Notes: generated by a model from the letters alone, not told the origin. Counted from the stretch's first letter, positions 33,049 through 45,454 are shown. The stretch: 64,000 nucleotides of DNA from Adiantum capillus-veneris (GCA_014529385.2 CM043946.1:35924558-35988557), one strand, 5' to 3'. Translations and numbers: made by a program.

Positions 33049-33415
33049 ATGTTATCCGAGCAAAGAGCAACAAACAACACTAGAAGTTTGGAGCACGAAG
33101 AAACTGACCAAGCAGCGGCAAACAATAGTAGAAGGACCCAAGCAATGGTCTACACCATGGTAGAAGTGGTAGAAGAGATGATGATGGAGGTTGCAACAGA
33201 CATGAGGATGGAGATGGCGGTTGCCCAAGCAAGGAGCAACAAACAGTAATGGAAGATTCAAGGAGAGAACTCTATAGCGAACAACAGAGAAGAACCAGCA
33301 CGATGGTCGACACAATGGCAAAAGTGGCAGAAGAGATGATGATGGAGATCGCAGTAGACATGATTGACATGATTATGAAGATGGCGGTTGCTCAAGCAAG
33401 GACGGCAAACAACAA
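33049..33415. repeat. ~160-bp imperfect tandem duplication upstream of the gene
   Basis: AGAAGAGATGATGATGGAG occurs near 33171 and 33329, and GATGGCGGTTGC near 33212 and 33380, with AAGCAAGGA after each. The plus-strand frames (Met/Glu/Val rich) only reflect this repeat; no known domain is seen. Confidence 0.65.
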
Positions 33416-33480
33416 TATAAACCCAGAAGGGCAATCAATCCGATGAAAAATATATCATAGATTAAGCGAAATTAAATTAT

Positions 33481-33608
33481 GAAAGGAGAGAGTTTTCTCT
33501 TTAGAGGATTTTGCAAAGGAGAACTGTAGATTATGTCGAATGAAATCATGAAAGGAGAGAGTTTTCTCTTATAAGAATTTTGCAAAGGAGAACCGTAGAT
33601 TCTGCCGA
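33481..33608. repeat. 69-bp tandem duplication
   Basis: GAAAGGAGAGAGTTTTCTCT begins both units (33481 and 33550), each ending in GCAAAGGAGAAC(T/C)GTAGATT. Two units only. Confidence 0.8.
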
Positions 33609-33904
33609 GATGATTTCATTGTACATTTACACATTAGAATATCCAATTATGCACAAAACTTGAAAAGAATTACAAAATTTAGATTGACATCTTATTGAGA
33701 ACCAAATTTTCTTGGAACCCGTCCCCCTCCAAAAGGACTTTGCATTATAATAATCTCAAAAAGAGCCTTGATTACAATACAAATTATGCTCCTGTGAAGC
33801 TTTCCTTAAACCAAGAAGATGATGAGCATTATGATTCCATGGTGTAACCCTCTTTGCCAAAGCCATAAATACCCCAACAGGGAAAAAGAACTACGGGGTA
33901 AGAG

Positions 33905-34445
33905 GTTGTCTGAGGGGCTTTTTATAGCATCTATCACATCTCACAAAGAGACGATCCCAAGACTAAAATGTCAATCCTAGGGAACAAGTGACTCGATAGG
34001 GCATGGAGGCACGCCAAAAGGTTGTCAATCTCTTGTTTGAACATTAAACACTCCGTGGAAATGGTCTGTGAACTCTCTAACTGCGAAAAACTTGATTTCT
34101 ACCTCTTTGATCCAATCACACATCCACATGCAAAACCAATAGCAAATCAACTTCGATCGACACAAAACTTGGTAGGCACATTCCTTACTAGGTCAGAAAC
34201 ACTCCTCGACCAACAAACCTAAAATTTGCACATCTAAAAAACCGCGTTTTTTTGTCAACAGCAAAATTGCAGGTCATAAAATCTGATGTGAGACAAGCCT
34301 ACTAGGTGCTCCTAAGCACTGAGAATCTGATGCAACTGAGACGAAATCTCAAAACAATGCTCAGATAGTGAGATATGTCACCTGGAATGTCGTGAGAGCT
34401 GATGCTTGAATCTCGCAAAACACTTACAATGTAAATATCGACATG
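33905..34445. repeat. dispersed repeat R1, copy 1 (uninterrupted)
   Basis: It matches 41150-42295 over about 500 bp with roughly 80% identity. Shared blocks include TCACAAAGAGA, ATCCAATCACACATCCACAT, GGCACATTCCTTACTAGGTC and CCTAAAATTTGCACA. Copy 2 is split by a foldback element, and this copy shows the empty site at 33954-33960. No coding signal; it may be an LTR or a non-coding transposon piece. Confidence 0.75.
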
Positions 34446-36421
34446 TAGAACTCCTCGAGGCCAACATGCTAACGCTCTCAGCTTGTCAATATGGTTATTG
34501 TGCGGTGCGGTGCAAAGAGATGAAATCTTGACAGCAAGAGAGTGCTCACAACGTACAGAGAAAACCTTATCTGCTTATTTTTTATAATAAGAATTGATTG
34601 TTCAAACCTTTACAAAAAGGCCTTTTATATCCTAGCTAAGGGTCTTATATGTACAAAGATTGAAACTGCTTCAAAAATAAGTGACCTATCCGGGCAAATT
34701 GTCTAACTTATGATCATTTTTAAAGCTCGTAGTCCCAGATTCCACATACATAAAAAGTGAACAAAGATCTAATGGTTTTCTGGCGGAAAAATTACAATCA
34801 CTTTCTGTTTACAAGGGCTTAAACAGCCACTCAAGCATCTCCTTCTCTTGAGCAAGCATCTGTTGTTGGTATCTTCCAAAACTCCCCCCTCCTACTTCAT
34901 GTCGCCCTAGACATGAGTCAAGGTTGAAATTTAGGAGTCTCCTATCAAGCTCTCTATGCCTCCTTGAGGAAAGTGAAGGTCGACAGCAGGTCCAACTTTT
35001 TTCTTGTTGCTCCACATCTTAGGCATTCCTTTTATGTCATTCTGCATAGCTCGTGTACAATCATCACATGATAGTAGTATTTTTAGCAAATTCCAAAGCT
35101 ATTCTTGCATTTTCCATGTATCCATTTAGCTTGCTTATTCTTTTGTCGTCTTAAAATGACTATATGATTCATGCAGAATGCGCAAAAACTTGAAAATTTT
35201 TCATTCATGAAAGATTAAGAAAAAATCACAATTTTTTCCTAACTATGATAGATAGCAATTTTTTTTGAATTTGGAGTTCGTGGGCTTGATGTACACTGTA
35301 AGAATAGGCTCTAGTATAAAAATGGTGAAATTTGACTAAGTGGTTTGGTTGGAACCAGGTTTCCAACCTTAGTAGCTGTAGGCTTTTTTGGGCCCTCACA
35401 ATAGATGTGAGCTTTTTGACTTTTGACATTACAAGAGTGATCTATTTGAACCATTTGTATCATAAATGTGGCCTCCTCTACAAGATTTTTACCACTTTCA
35501 GGTTTCTAGTAAGGTGGAAAAAACAAGATATTGGCATTGGGTAAGTCCAATATATTTGGGACTTCACAGGCATTAGTTTTCAAGTCGGGGTGAAACATTG
35601 GCTAAAACAAGATCTGGCTGTTGTTCGACATGAATAAGGCACACAAAAAAGTCATGATTTTTTTCTACCTAGCACACATATATAATTTTCAGTTATGTGA
35701 ATATTTTGACACGAACATATACTCCCTTGAAAAACATTTGATTTGTCACTCCATCTATTGGATGCCATTATTGTTGCTTCTAGCAATTTGTCGTTTGAAT
35801 GAAGCTCTGACTGTTGTCTTGTGGGTTGAAGCCTCGCACTATGTATGATGCGAAACATGATGTAGTAGCCATGTAGAAGCAGAGTATGAAGTGTGCCACA
35901 TTCCAATGTCCTTTGGATGACTTTTAGCGTTTTTTATGCTTTCGATGTCCAAGAGCCTCTTTGCTTGTATCGCTTTGCATATAAAGCTTCCGGTGAGACT
36001 CTTTTACAGAATTTGGTAGCTTTGATGTCCTTAATCTGTAGGTCTATTTTGATGCTCCTAAGTCTTCAATCACTCACACAAAATTTGTAACAGGTAGCTT
36101 TTTGTATCAAACACTTGTGTTGAAGGGGAGCAAATCAACTACAGATGCATAGTTATGGCTGTCAGTCAATGTTGAGGTGTCATTTCTAGCATGAACGTTG
36201 TAATGTCTTGTTGTGCATCTATTACTTTGAAGTTATTTACTGACTCTTTGTTTCTTTTTTCATCATCCTCAAAGGGATACTGGGTATCTTCCTTGGAAGC
36301 AAATGTGATTTGTCGTGCTCAATGTTCTACTGTAAAATACACTTGGTTTTTGCCCAATGTATATACATCTTGTATTTGTGTTGTCATGGTGTTCCCAGTA
36401 CTAACTGATTATCAAGGGAGT
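34446..36421. other. no recognisable feature
   Basis: AT-rich sequence with short frames only. A stretch with TATAATAAG near 34588 and TTTTATATCC near 34624 could be LTR-derived. I see no protein motif, RNA gene or clear repeat partner. Confidence 0.4.
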
Positions 36422-36622
36422 CTAGTGGTAGTACGACATGGTAATCCTTTGATCTGTAGCATGAGCTCCACATAGCCTGGGGCAATACTGACAGTCCCAT
36501 TGAATCCTATGAATGTCCTTTTTAATGGTTGTAGGACCAACTCTGGCATTTTTCTGATATAGATTCCAACTAAGTATATTCAAATGAGCATTGGGATCTA
36601 CTAGTACATGAATAGGTAACAT
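36422..36622 (-). pseudogene. retropepsin-like fragment downstream of integrase
   Basis: The minus strand reads LPIHVLVDPNAHLNILSWNL (from 36622), resembling the Asp-containing strand and following helix of a retropepsin, with DPNA in place of D-S/T-G-A/S. After a frame change near 36510 it reads FIGFNGTVSIAPGYVELMLQ, matching the segment that follows in plant Ty3 proteases. It lies 3' of the integrase C-terminus (36685-37152), while a separate protease lies 5' of it (37340-37710). The frame break and lost active site make it a pseudogene. The identification is moderate. Confidence 0.45.
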
Positions 36623-36684
36623 GTTAGCTCATAGCTCTGTTGAGATATAAGGATCTAAACCATCTTTGTCCTCCTCAATTCTCA

Positions 36685-37152
36685 TTAGCTGGTAAATCTA
36701 AATAGCTTTTTGCTTTTTGAAGTTCTCCAACATTTGTTTCCTCTTTGTTGCTTGTTCTTTGGCTTCTTGTTGTGCCTGTTGAATGATTTTGTTATGCTTG
36801 TCCTTCCCGATTTTTTTGCTACATGTGCCACGTCAAGCATTTCTTGAGTTAATGGCAAGTGATATTTTTCTAATCTACAGCCACTAATCCAATTTGGCAT
36901 TTTTTGTTCATCCATTATAGCAAGTTTTATGGTCCCACTTGGTGATATAGAATGAATCACAAATGGTCCCATACCTTGCCTTTTCAATTTGCTTATCTTT
37001 TGTTTAAGAGTATCTATTTCTTGTGTTACACCATCACCCATTTTCCCTTCATGGTCATCTTGTTCTTGAATCCCATTTATCATGGGAAATGGAATCAAGT
37101 TCAAACCATTATCGTCAGAAAGTTTTGTAGGGGTGATCTCATTAACACACAT
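36685..37152 (-). pseudogene. Ty3-type integrase C-terminal domain
   Basis: The 155-residue frame includes a GPY/F-type module: GPFVIHSISPSGTIKLAIMD, then NWISGCRLEKYHLPLT (about residues 62-101), followed by a basic Lys/Asn-rich tail. The catalytic DDE core and zinc region are missing upstream. It belongs with the protease piece at 37340-37710 on the same strand, with RT and most of integrase deleted between them. It is a fragment of an inactive Ty3 element. Confidence 0.65.
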
Positions 37153-37339
37153 CTAAGGTGGCCAAAATTTGAGTCCACTATACAGGTGCCATTCTTTCTT
37201 CCGAGAAAGGTTCAAGTATATGATTAGAATCTTCAAATTACCTATCCCCTTTATAGTCCTCTTTTGCTAGGCTTTCACATTCAGAAGCTCCACACATCCG
37301 TAGGTGAGCTTTGGAATTCATCCATGTTGGTATTTCACA

Positions 37340-37710
37340 TTATGTAGATGTAAACAAATCGAATTCTTCTACTAGAGTTTTATGCATATCTCTGTAGCTA
37401 TGGTCCCTCAAGTTGTCATAGCCCCAGTCTTGAACCATTTTAAACTGGCGCATGAATGATCTTCTTAGAATAACATCATAGTTATTCTCAGTACCAAAAT
37501 CTACTATTGTAAATGTATGCTCATACTCAATTCCACAAGAATTCATCACGACATGCTCTAAAACTCCAATAGGTCTCTCAATATGACCATCAACTAATTG
37601 TAATTTCATTCATGTTTGTCTATAAGCCAATTTTTCTTAATTTTTTCCAAATACGTTTAGTGGCTATGGAAACACTTGTACCACTGTTTAGAATAGCTAT
37701 GGTATTTTTT
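37340..37710 (-). pseudogene. Ty3-type retropepsin, active site D to N
   Basis: The upstream frame reads TIAILNSGTSVSIATKR near 37700-37650, where the catalytic D-S-G is N-S-G (codon 37686-37688). After a frame change the 37340-37609 frame gives MKLQLVDGHIERPIGVLEHV, then HTFTIVDFGTENNYDVILRR and FMRQFKMVQDWGYD, the flap and C-terminal half of a plant Ty3 protease. Usually the later motif is ILG; here it is ILR. The RT that should follow is missing. It is inactive by two criteria. Confidence 0.7.
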
Positions 37711-37981
37711 TCTTTGATATTCTAAAGGCAATGTGATGTTTCCGTCTTTACCTTCACAATAATCACCAGTTTTGTTTAGGGAACTGGCTTAGCATCCTTT
37801 TTGAGTTTGCTCCACTTCTCGGCCTATTATCTCAATAGGATTTTTGATTCCCATTTTCTCTAGACATCTACCAACTGGCTTATGAGTTCTCCTCTGAGAT
37901 GGCAAAACCATAACATCATATCTTTCCTCATAAGGTCCCAAGTATGATGCCAACTCCTTAAAGGCTTCCTCTCTACTATCT

Positions 37982-38231
37982 TTAATCTCTCCATTCCCTG
38001 GTCACCGATTGCATCTCAAAGTCCCTCATACCCTTTTCAAGGTCAACTTTTGCAATAGGTGCCAATTCCCACTGATGACACGCATCTCTAGCCTTTCTAA
38101 CTATGTCCCAAAGTTCTTCAGGCCAATCACCTTTAACTTTTGGCACAATAGGAGGTACATCATAAACCACATCAGTGGCACTCTGCTAGAACTAGCTATC
38201 TCAGGTCCTTTCTTGCGTAGATCAGAAGCCA
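37982..38231 (-). pseudogene. Ty3 polyprotein segment upstream of protease
   Basis: ATG at 38231 opens MASDLRKKGPEIASSSRVPL. After one frame change near 38172 it continues VYDVPPIVPKVKGDWPEELW and DIVRKARDACHQWELAPIAK. The segment has the look of a retroelement gag-pro linker, but I cannot name a domain. It sits in frame order before the retropepsin. An upstream frame starting MLLRSGNLYNSRA (38460) is swamped by a microsatellite. Confidence 0.4.
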
Positions 38232-38336
38232 TTTTGTAGAAACCAAAAGACTATGAAGTCGAATCAATGATAGGTTCTAGGACTTCTATAGGCTCTACTA
38301 TAAGTTGTTGATTGATGCTCTTGGCTAATGAGACTC

Positions 38337-38338
<2 letters not shown>

Positions 38339-38419
<81 letters not shown>

Positions 38420-38420
38420 C
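38339..38420. repeat. (CT)n-(CA)n compound microsatellite
   Basis: A CT tract of about 56 bases is followed directly by a CA tract of about 26. The minus-strand frame 38251-38460 runs through it as Arg-Glu and Cys-Val repeats. Microsatellite growth inside a former polyprotein leader is the likely history. Confidence 0.92.
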
Positions 38421-38699
38421 TAGCCCTTGAATTATATAAGTTACCAGATCTTAAAAGCATGAAATAAAAAAGAAATTGAGTGTTTGCACAAACCCAACTC
38501 GTTACCTATTAGCGCTCTCTCCAAAACCGTAAAAATGCTTTTCAACGTGTCCAAAAGCTATTGAACTCCTTTGAATCTTGTGTTCTTGTTTAGAACCTGT
38601 GTAAAACTGTGTATGCTCACAAATAATAAAAAATGTTAAGCAAACCTACAAAATCATCTTTTCTTTCAAGTTGCAGCTATCAGCTCTTGAATGGGATGT

Positions 38700-40620
38700 C
38701 GCCGAGAAGTGTTAAAAGGTCTTAGCCCACCAGCTATTCCGAGTAGTCAAGATTGAAAAATTCAAAACTATATCGAAAACTTTGACCGTTTTCTCCTAGA
38801 ATTACCAAAAAGCTAGATTCTAACACCCTTGAACTAAAATGGTATTTTGAGGCCTTAATCGAAGTTTTTTCAAACCCTTGAACTACTTCCAAGCCACGTT
38901 TTGATCAAAAAAGGTTTAGGAATCGGAGTCCGTATGTGAAAGTTATGACCTTTTAAGTGAAAACTAGTTTTTATTTGCAACACAAAATTGCTTGTAACTT
39001 GAACTATGCTGGGTATTTTTGGCCCAAGCTTAGTCACTACAATGTATAGGAAATGGACAACTAGGTCACCAAGTTTTTTTGAGTTTTGATCCTTGTAGTA
39101 GATGGTTAGGAAAAAAACATTTTTTTTTCTCTCAAGATGATCTTGTTTCAACTTGTTCAAAATTTTTCACTTAACGTAGCTTCCTCACCTTATGAATAGC
39201 ATACCCACCAATTTTGGTCCAATTTGGAGTTTCAAAAGGTCCCCTAAACCCTATTTTGGCGGTTTTAGAGGCCTTTTTTTGTGTGCCTAAACTGTGATCT
39301 ATGTGTCAAACTCTGATTTTGAAACGATTAGCGAGTTTCTCACACCAAGGCTTATGAGCACCCCAAATCTCACATCTTTCTAATTGTTTCCAACATTCTT
39401 TTTTTAAAAAGCATTTTTTCCTAAGGTCAACATAGAGTTGCCAAAATGAAGTTTTTTTTGTTTTGCTAGATTTTCCATTCTCTGTAGATCTTACCCACCA
39501 ATTTTGGTCCAATTTTGATCTCTTTTGAGTGTTCTAGGCCAATTTTAGTGGCACTCCTAACTTGGATTTGGTATGGCCTGATGTGCAAATTCTCAATTTC
39601 ATTTTTTTCTTGACAAGTGTGATCCTTGCATCAAGGTTCCCCTCTATTCCAAAACTTGGTAAAAATTTCTCACTCCAATAGATAATTAGAAAAGAAACAT
39701 GTTTGTTTTTCTACTCCTGCTTGTAGCTTTATTTTCATTTTTGACTAGATAGGGGTAATCCTTGCATCAAGGTCTCCCACTGAACCAAATCTTGGCCAAA
39801 AATCCTTTTTCTTGTAAAGATAGTTAGAAAAAAACACGCTTTTTTCCTATGCTACTACTTTTGACAACTTTTTTCAGTTTTTCTCAATTCCCCAATGTTC
39901 TACCTTCTTCCAAGAATGCACTCACCAAGTTTCATAGTGTTTGGTCAACAGGTTTGAGTTTAACCCCAATTGCAGAAATGTTCTCATCCCACACTCACAC
40001 TATATGCCCAAACTCACTTTTGATTTGACGGCTTGCTTTCTGGGTTAAGAAGGACCTTTGTCCCAAGTCTTGTCAAGTTTTGCCTCTTGTAGCTGGGTGC
40101 TAGGGAGAAAACGTGTTTTTTTCCTTGCCTCTTTTCTCTTGTCCAATCTGGTTTTTGGCAATTGTATTATGCTTAGCCCCCTCAAAAAATGTTATATACC
40201 CAATTTTGGTCAATTTTGATTGTCTTTGCTGCCTAGTAAGCTCTTGTTACACTTCTTTCTGAGTCAAATCTTTGAGTGTGTGAGTGCCCACAAACAAGCA
40301 TGCAATTTTTCAACACAAACTAGCTTTTAAGAACCCAATGAATACATGTGTCCAAGCAAAATTTAAAAATTGAACTTCTAGAGCTGCCTTAAGGGAAAAA
40401 CACATTTTTTCCTACGATTGACTTGTGGACCTATTTTTCATCTTTGACTTTACAAGTGTACTTGAATTGGACAGTGGATACTCTACGCAAAATTTCACTA
40501 AAAAATTTGCAACAAAATTTGAGGTCAGAAAAAAACACGGTTTTTCTTATCAATAGGCAAAATCACAATTTTTTCCATATTTCATATTTTCACAGGTTGT
40601 TGCTATCACTTTAGGTGTAA
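38700..40620. repeat. field of degenerate ~140-290-bp repeats
   Basis: The motif GAAAAAAACACGTTTTTTTCC, in variants, recurs at about 39112, 39410, 39690, 39826, 40112, 40396 and 40532. ACCAATTTTGGTCCAATTT recurs near 39206, 39496 and 40200, with phrases such as 'CTTGCATCAAGGT' near 39630 and 39760. The spacing suggests an old tandem array with two phases. No coding signal is present. Confidence 0.5.
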
Positions 40621-41149
40621 TGTGTCACAAGAAATCAAAATTTCACAAAAATCGAACTCTTTGGTGAATTTTCAACTTTCCTCACTAAGAACTTAACCTC
40701 TCAAGCAACTTTTTGTTAACTTCTTTTTGTTGATTTTCACACGAAGCACATGCTAACACAAATCTCATCCAAAATTTAGATTAAACCTCATCCAGAGATG
40801 CATCTACTTACCCTACTCCTAAAACAAGCAAAAAAAGCTCCTAAAACAACAACTTACTACAAAAGTTCTAAAATCTACATTTTTCTTGCATTTTTTTCAA
40901 CCTAGTGTGAACTTGGTTTCTATAACAGCCACAAAGCTACACACCAAGCTTCAAACCTACTCCCAACACTTTACTCTATCTTCCAACTACTCTTATGGCG
41001 ATAAAATCACCATTGAAAACACAAAGACCAAGGATGCCCTGATCTTTACTTCTATCGTACTCTATCTAACTAGTCCATTTAAGGTAACTCTATCGACTTT
41101 TGTATGTGTTCTCACTAGCCTAAGTACTCGGTCCCTGACAACAACGCTA

Positions 41150-42295
41150 ATGTTTGGGGAGGAATTTGACAGCATCTGTCACAACTCACAAAGAGATGGT
41201 CCCTGTTATGGAATCGGTGTTTTACTACTTGTGCAGCTGACAGGTGGAAAAGGCTTGACCGAGCTAGGCTTATGCGAATGGAAATATATATATTATACAA
41301 TTTATTATTCAAGTGCTCTTTTATGAGCTTTGGCCATTTATAACCGGTCGGCCAGTTTGTACTCGCATTGACCATTCAAGAAATCTATAAATGAAATACG
41401 TGCAAGAGGGAAATGGTCACTCTTGCACGGGGGGATATTGCACCTTGTGTCTGCCTTATTCTTTTCTCCTGTCCACTCTTCTCTCTTGCCATGTCAGCGT
41501 AGCACTCCGCTCTAGGAGGTGCGTCTACACATGCTCTTTGCTCTATCTCGCTCTCAGTCTCTCTCTGTTCTCATACGTCGTGGTTTATGCGCTATGGGAA
41601 TCACTAGGTGTGCAGATTTGTCAGTTTATGCTAGATATTGTGTTATCTTGGGTATTTGCCAGGGCAGCCATGTTTGGCCAAAGCTCATAAAAGAGCACTT
41701 GAATAATAAATTGTATAATATATATATTTCCATTTGCATAAGCCTAGCTCGGTCAAGCCTTTTCCACCTGTCAGCTGCACAAATAGTAAAATACCAATTC
41801 CATAACAGTCCCAAGACCAAAATGTCAAATTTAAGGAACAAGTGGCTCGATTAAGGCATGGATGCATGCCATGAGGTTGTCAATGTCTTGTTTGAGCACA
41901 AAACACTCCATGGAAACACTCTATGAACTCTATTGTGGAAAACTTATTTTCTACTTTTGTGATCCAATCACACATCCACATGCAAAACCAAGGGCGAATC
42001 AATTCTGATCAATACCAAAATTGGCAGGCACATTCCTTACTAGGTCAAAAACACTTCTCGACTAGAAAACCTAAAATTTGCACACCAAAAAAATGCAAAT
42101 TTTTTTCAACAACAAAATTACACATCATCAAATGTGATGTTAGACAAGCTTACTAGGTTCTTCTAAGCGCTGGGAATCTGATGCAACTAAATGAAATCTC
42201 AAAACAATGCTCGAACAACAAGATATGTCACTTGGAAGGTCATGGGAGTCAACGCTTGAATCTCGCAAACGCTCACAATGTAGATATCGATGTGT
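41150..42295. repeat. dispersed repeat R1, copy 2 (interrupted)
   Basis: The R1 sequence runs from about 41150 to 41203 and resumes at 41809-42295, with a 605-bp insert between. It is about 80% identical to 33905-34445. No coding signal. Confidence 0.75.
41204..41808. mobile_element. 605-bp foldback element with 132-bp inverted arms
   Basis: Left arm 41204-41335 and right arm 41676-41808 are reverse complements with about four mismatches in 132 bp. The ends are TGTTATGGAAT and ATTCCATAACA. GTCCC is duplicated at 41199-41203 and 41809-41813, and the paralogous copy at 33954 has a single (GA)TCCC. The 340-bp centre has a TATAAAT (41383) but no coding frame with known motifs. The long arms suggest a MITE or foldback transposon, while TG...CA ends and a 5-bp duplication are more typical of LTR elements. 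Confidence 0.88.
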
Positions 42296-42543
42296 GCATG
42301 CATTACTGATAGCTGACTGGCTTGCATATGTTTATATCCTTGGGAAATATTTATGTGGTTGTGCATATTTACACCGACCCACACAAATATCTTCACATGA
42401 GCCCTCATAACTCCCTCTCTCATCTGCCTCGTTGACCTCGTAACTACGCATGGGGATTTTTTCTTTGACTTTCAAGTGCGCATGGATGCCTTCTTTTTTC
42501 ACTCACCAGGCCTCGCTCTGAGATTGCGCAAGAAGATCGACTC

Positions 42544-42593
<50 letters not shown>

Positions 42594-44870
42594 GAGGGAG
42601 AGATTTTTGAGTGCACATAGAACACACATACACATCGTTGATTATCAGTAAAGTACAATCTCTGGCAAGTGCTCATATCCGCATGTTAAGTCGTAACATG
42701 TATGTCTGAAGTTCTTCTACTCGCATGTGCGTATTCAACAACCAGTAGCCCCTGCTCATCTGGAACCCCTTCACATATGCTTGGTTAGTAACCAGTAACC
42801 CTGCCGTTTAGCCTCTCTTGGTGCTGAGCGCACACGCACGACCAGGGGAGCATGTACACACACCGATGCAACTCATAAGATGGAAAGAGCTTCAACTAAT
42901 CAAAGAATGGCAACATTCAGACATCATACATGTAGGTGCATGTGCACCTACTTAGTACATTTACCTTTTTTACTTGTATAAACATTTAGCTTTTTAACTT
43001 GTATAGACATGAGATCAAGTCGTGCCACATTCTTATCAGCATACAGGTAGGTGCTTATGCACCTACTTAATATCTGGCCTTTTAAATTTTATAATTAGAT
43101 AAAAATTTTATAAGTAGATAAAAATTTTATAATTAGATAAGAGTGATTTTGATTATAACGTTTTTGGAATATACCTTGATCTGGCAATTTTAGTTTTCCA
43201 TACGCATACAGGTTGGTAGGTTCATGCACGTGGAGATTTTCTGTAAGCAAGTGGAATTGGGTTCTTAAACCTATTGCACATACTAAGGTCTTATTAACCA
43301 AAAATTTTGGGTTTACTAACTTGAAGATCATTGATCTTTTGGGTTACCGTGTCTGAGGAATCTATGATAGAGCCTTGCACAATCCTTGATGGATATTGCA
43401 CATGTTCACTTAAACTGGATGGCTTTCACTGAAGTTGGGCTTTCATACTGGTTTTTTTTGGGATGAGATTTTGATGGTGTTTTGGAGTTGAATCCTGAGG
43501 CCTTTTTAGCAAGGTCTATGCAGCTTTTGAGTTGGAAATGATTGAATATTTTAAGGCAAAAAGTAACAATCTTTTGAGCTCAAGGAAGCCTTTGCATGCA
43601 CATAGACGTACATATGCACACACCTCATGTACACGTCTGTAGTAAGCATGTGAGATCCTTGGTAATGCTGATATGAATTTTGGTTTTGATCAAGTGAGTG
43701 AAATGCAGAGGAATTGTTGTCATAAATTTACTCATTTGGTCGACAAGCTTAAGAATTATAGTATAGTCCTTGAATATCTTTCATCAATGGAATTTTTTGT
43801 GCCTTCAACCTCCTAAGAGGGTCTCGCGAGAGATGGAAGTGAGTGGAATTTTTGCAAACATGATCCAAAAACAAAGAAAATGCTGGCAAAATTTTTGGGA
43901 ATTGGCATGTGCACACACAATGTGGAATATCATCACTCATATCTGGTTGGTTACTGATGCCATACTCCATGGATTAGTTATAAAATGAAATTTGTCAAGT
44001 ATGCTTTCGTTAGAAGAAATCTTGTCGAAAACTTGTATACAAAACCATATAATGCTGGCAGGTGGGATAATGGTTTGAATGGGTGTGAGCCCTGTCACAA
44101 TGCTTCCATCTGCAGATCAAACCTTGTGATCATAACGCTCTTTGAACTATTTGAAGTCTTACACACACACACACACACACACTCACGCACTACACTTTTG
44201 GTTTTTGACTCAGGTAAATCCTAGGATTGGTTGTTAGTAAGTAAAATATAGACATATAGTAAACTGGGGTGTGTTTAAGGAATTTTTGTTATCGTTTTTG
44301 AAATATAATCATGATGCTGTCATATTTTTATCAAGATGGTTATATGAGAGAATAGCATGTGGCATATCTCTATTTTTGATACATTACGTAAGTGTTTTTT
44401 TGTCAATAAAGCCGTAAACCTCCCGTGGAGGGTCTTTGGAGAGATGGCATGAATTGAGATTTTGAAATATTAATCAATTTACTTGGGAGATGCTGACCGA
44501 TTTTGTTAAGTCGTCTATAATATATGATCTATAACTCAAAGATACATAGGTGTTTGCATCATATATAGTAGTAGACACTAGCATCATGTCTTTGAGGAAA
44601 CTCACTGAATATTGGGATACATAAGACTCTACGCTCAAGAGGTTATCTTACTTTAAAGTCTAACTTAAATGTCAATCTTGGGGGCAAGCTATAAACTAGG
44701 TCTACAGGTGTGACATGGATGACAACTGGATCCAATGTCGACACCTGCAACACACACACACATAGCCAATCCTAATTGAATGTTTTTTTGTGGATGCAGG
44801 TAACAACTAGATCCTTCTCCTTATAGGTGTAGTGGAGGCTCATCCAAAGGATGGACACACATAAAATAGT
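42296..44870. other. no gene seen; CA microsatellite and two palindromes
   Basis: A (CA)n tract lies at 42545-42590 and another near 44161-44182. Near-palindromes GTAGGTGCATGTGCACCTAC (about 42931) and GTAGGTGCTTATGCACCTAC (about 43045) lie ~115 bp apart, each followed by TTA-GTA/ATA. TAGATAAAAATTTTATAA is tandemly repeated at 43097-43139. Short frames show no protein family. Confidence 0.5.
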
Positions 44871-44872
44871 GT

Positions 44873-45082
44873 ATTTTGTAATTTTTAAAGACCAAAGTTT
44901 GAATCTAGATGAATATATTGGCTAGTAGATACAGTTTGGTATATTGACAAAACTGGGACAAGTTTCTATGTACAAACCGTGTATATACTTTTATGTTATG
45001 ATAAGGTATTGTTTTTTAATGTTTTATTTAATGCAATTTTCTAAGTACGGTTCATATATGAAGGGATTTTCAAATACAAACA

Positions 45083-45154
<72 letters not shown>

Positions 45155-45391
45155 AACTTCCACAAAGCAAGTACAAGCTCTAAAGTATCCTATTTTGTAA
45201 TGGTCAAAGACCAAAGTTTGAATCTAGATGAATATATTGGCTAGTAGATGCAGTTTGGTATATTGACAAAAATGGGACAAGGTTCTATGTACAAACTATG
45301 TATACACTTTTATGTCATGATAAGGTATTGTTATTACATGTTTTTTTAATGCAACTGTCTAAGTATGGTTCATATATGAAGGGATTTTCAA

Positions 45392-45424
<33 letters not shown>

Positions 45425-45450
45425 AACTTCCACAAAGCAAGTACAAGCTA
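44873..45450. repeat. ~318-bp tandem duplication carrying a CA microsatellite
   Basis: Unit 1 (about 44873-45180) and unit 2 (about 45193-45450) share AAAGACCAAAGTTTGAATCT, a GGTATATTGACAAAA segment, the ATGAAGGGATTTTCAAATAC block, a CA tract and CCAACTTCCACAAAGCAAGT. The CA tract is about 70 bases in unit 1 and about 28 in unit 2. Unit 2 abuts the RT fragment. Confidence 0.85.
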
Positions 45451-45454
45451 CTTT

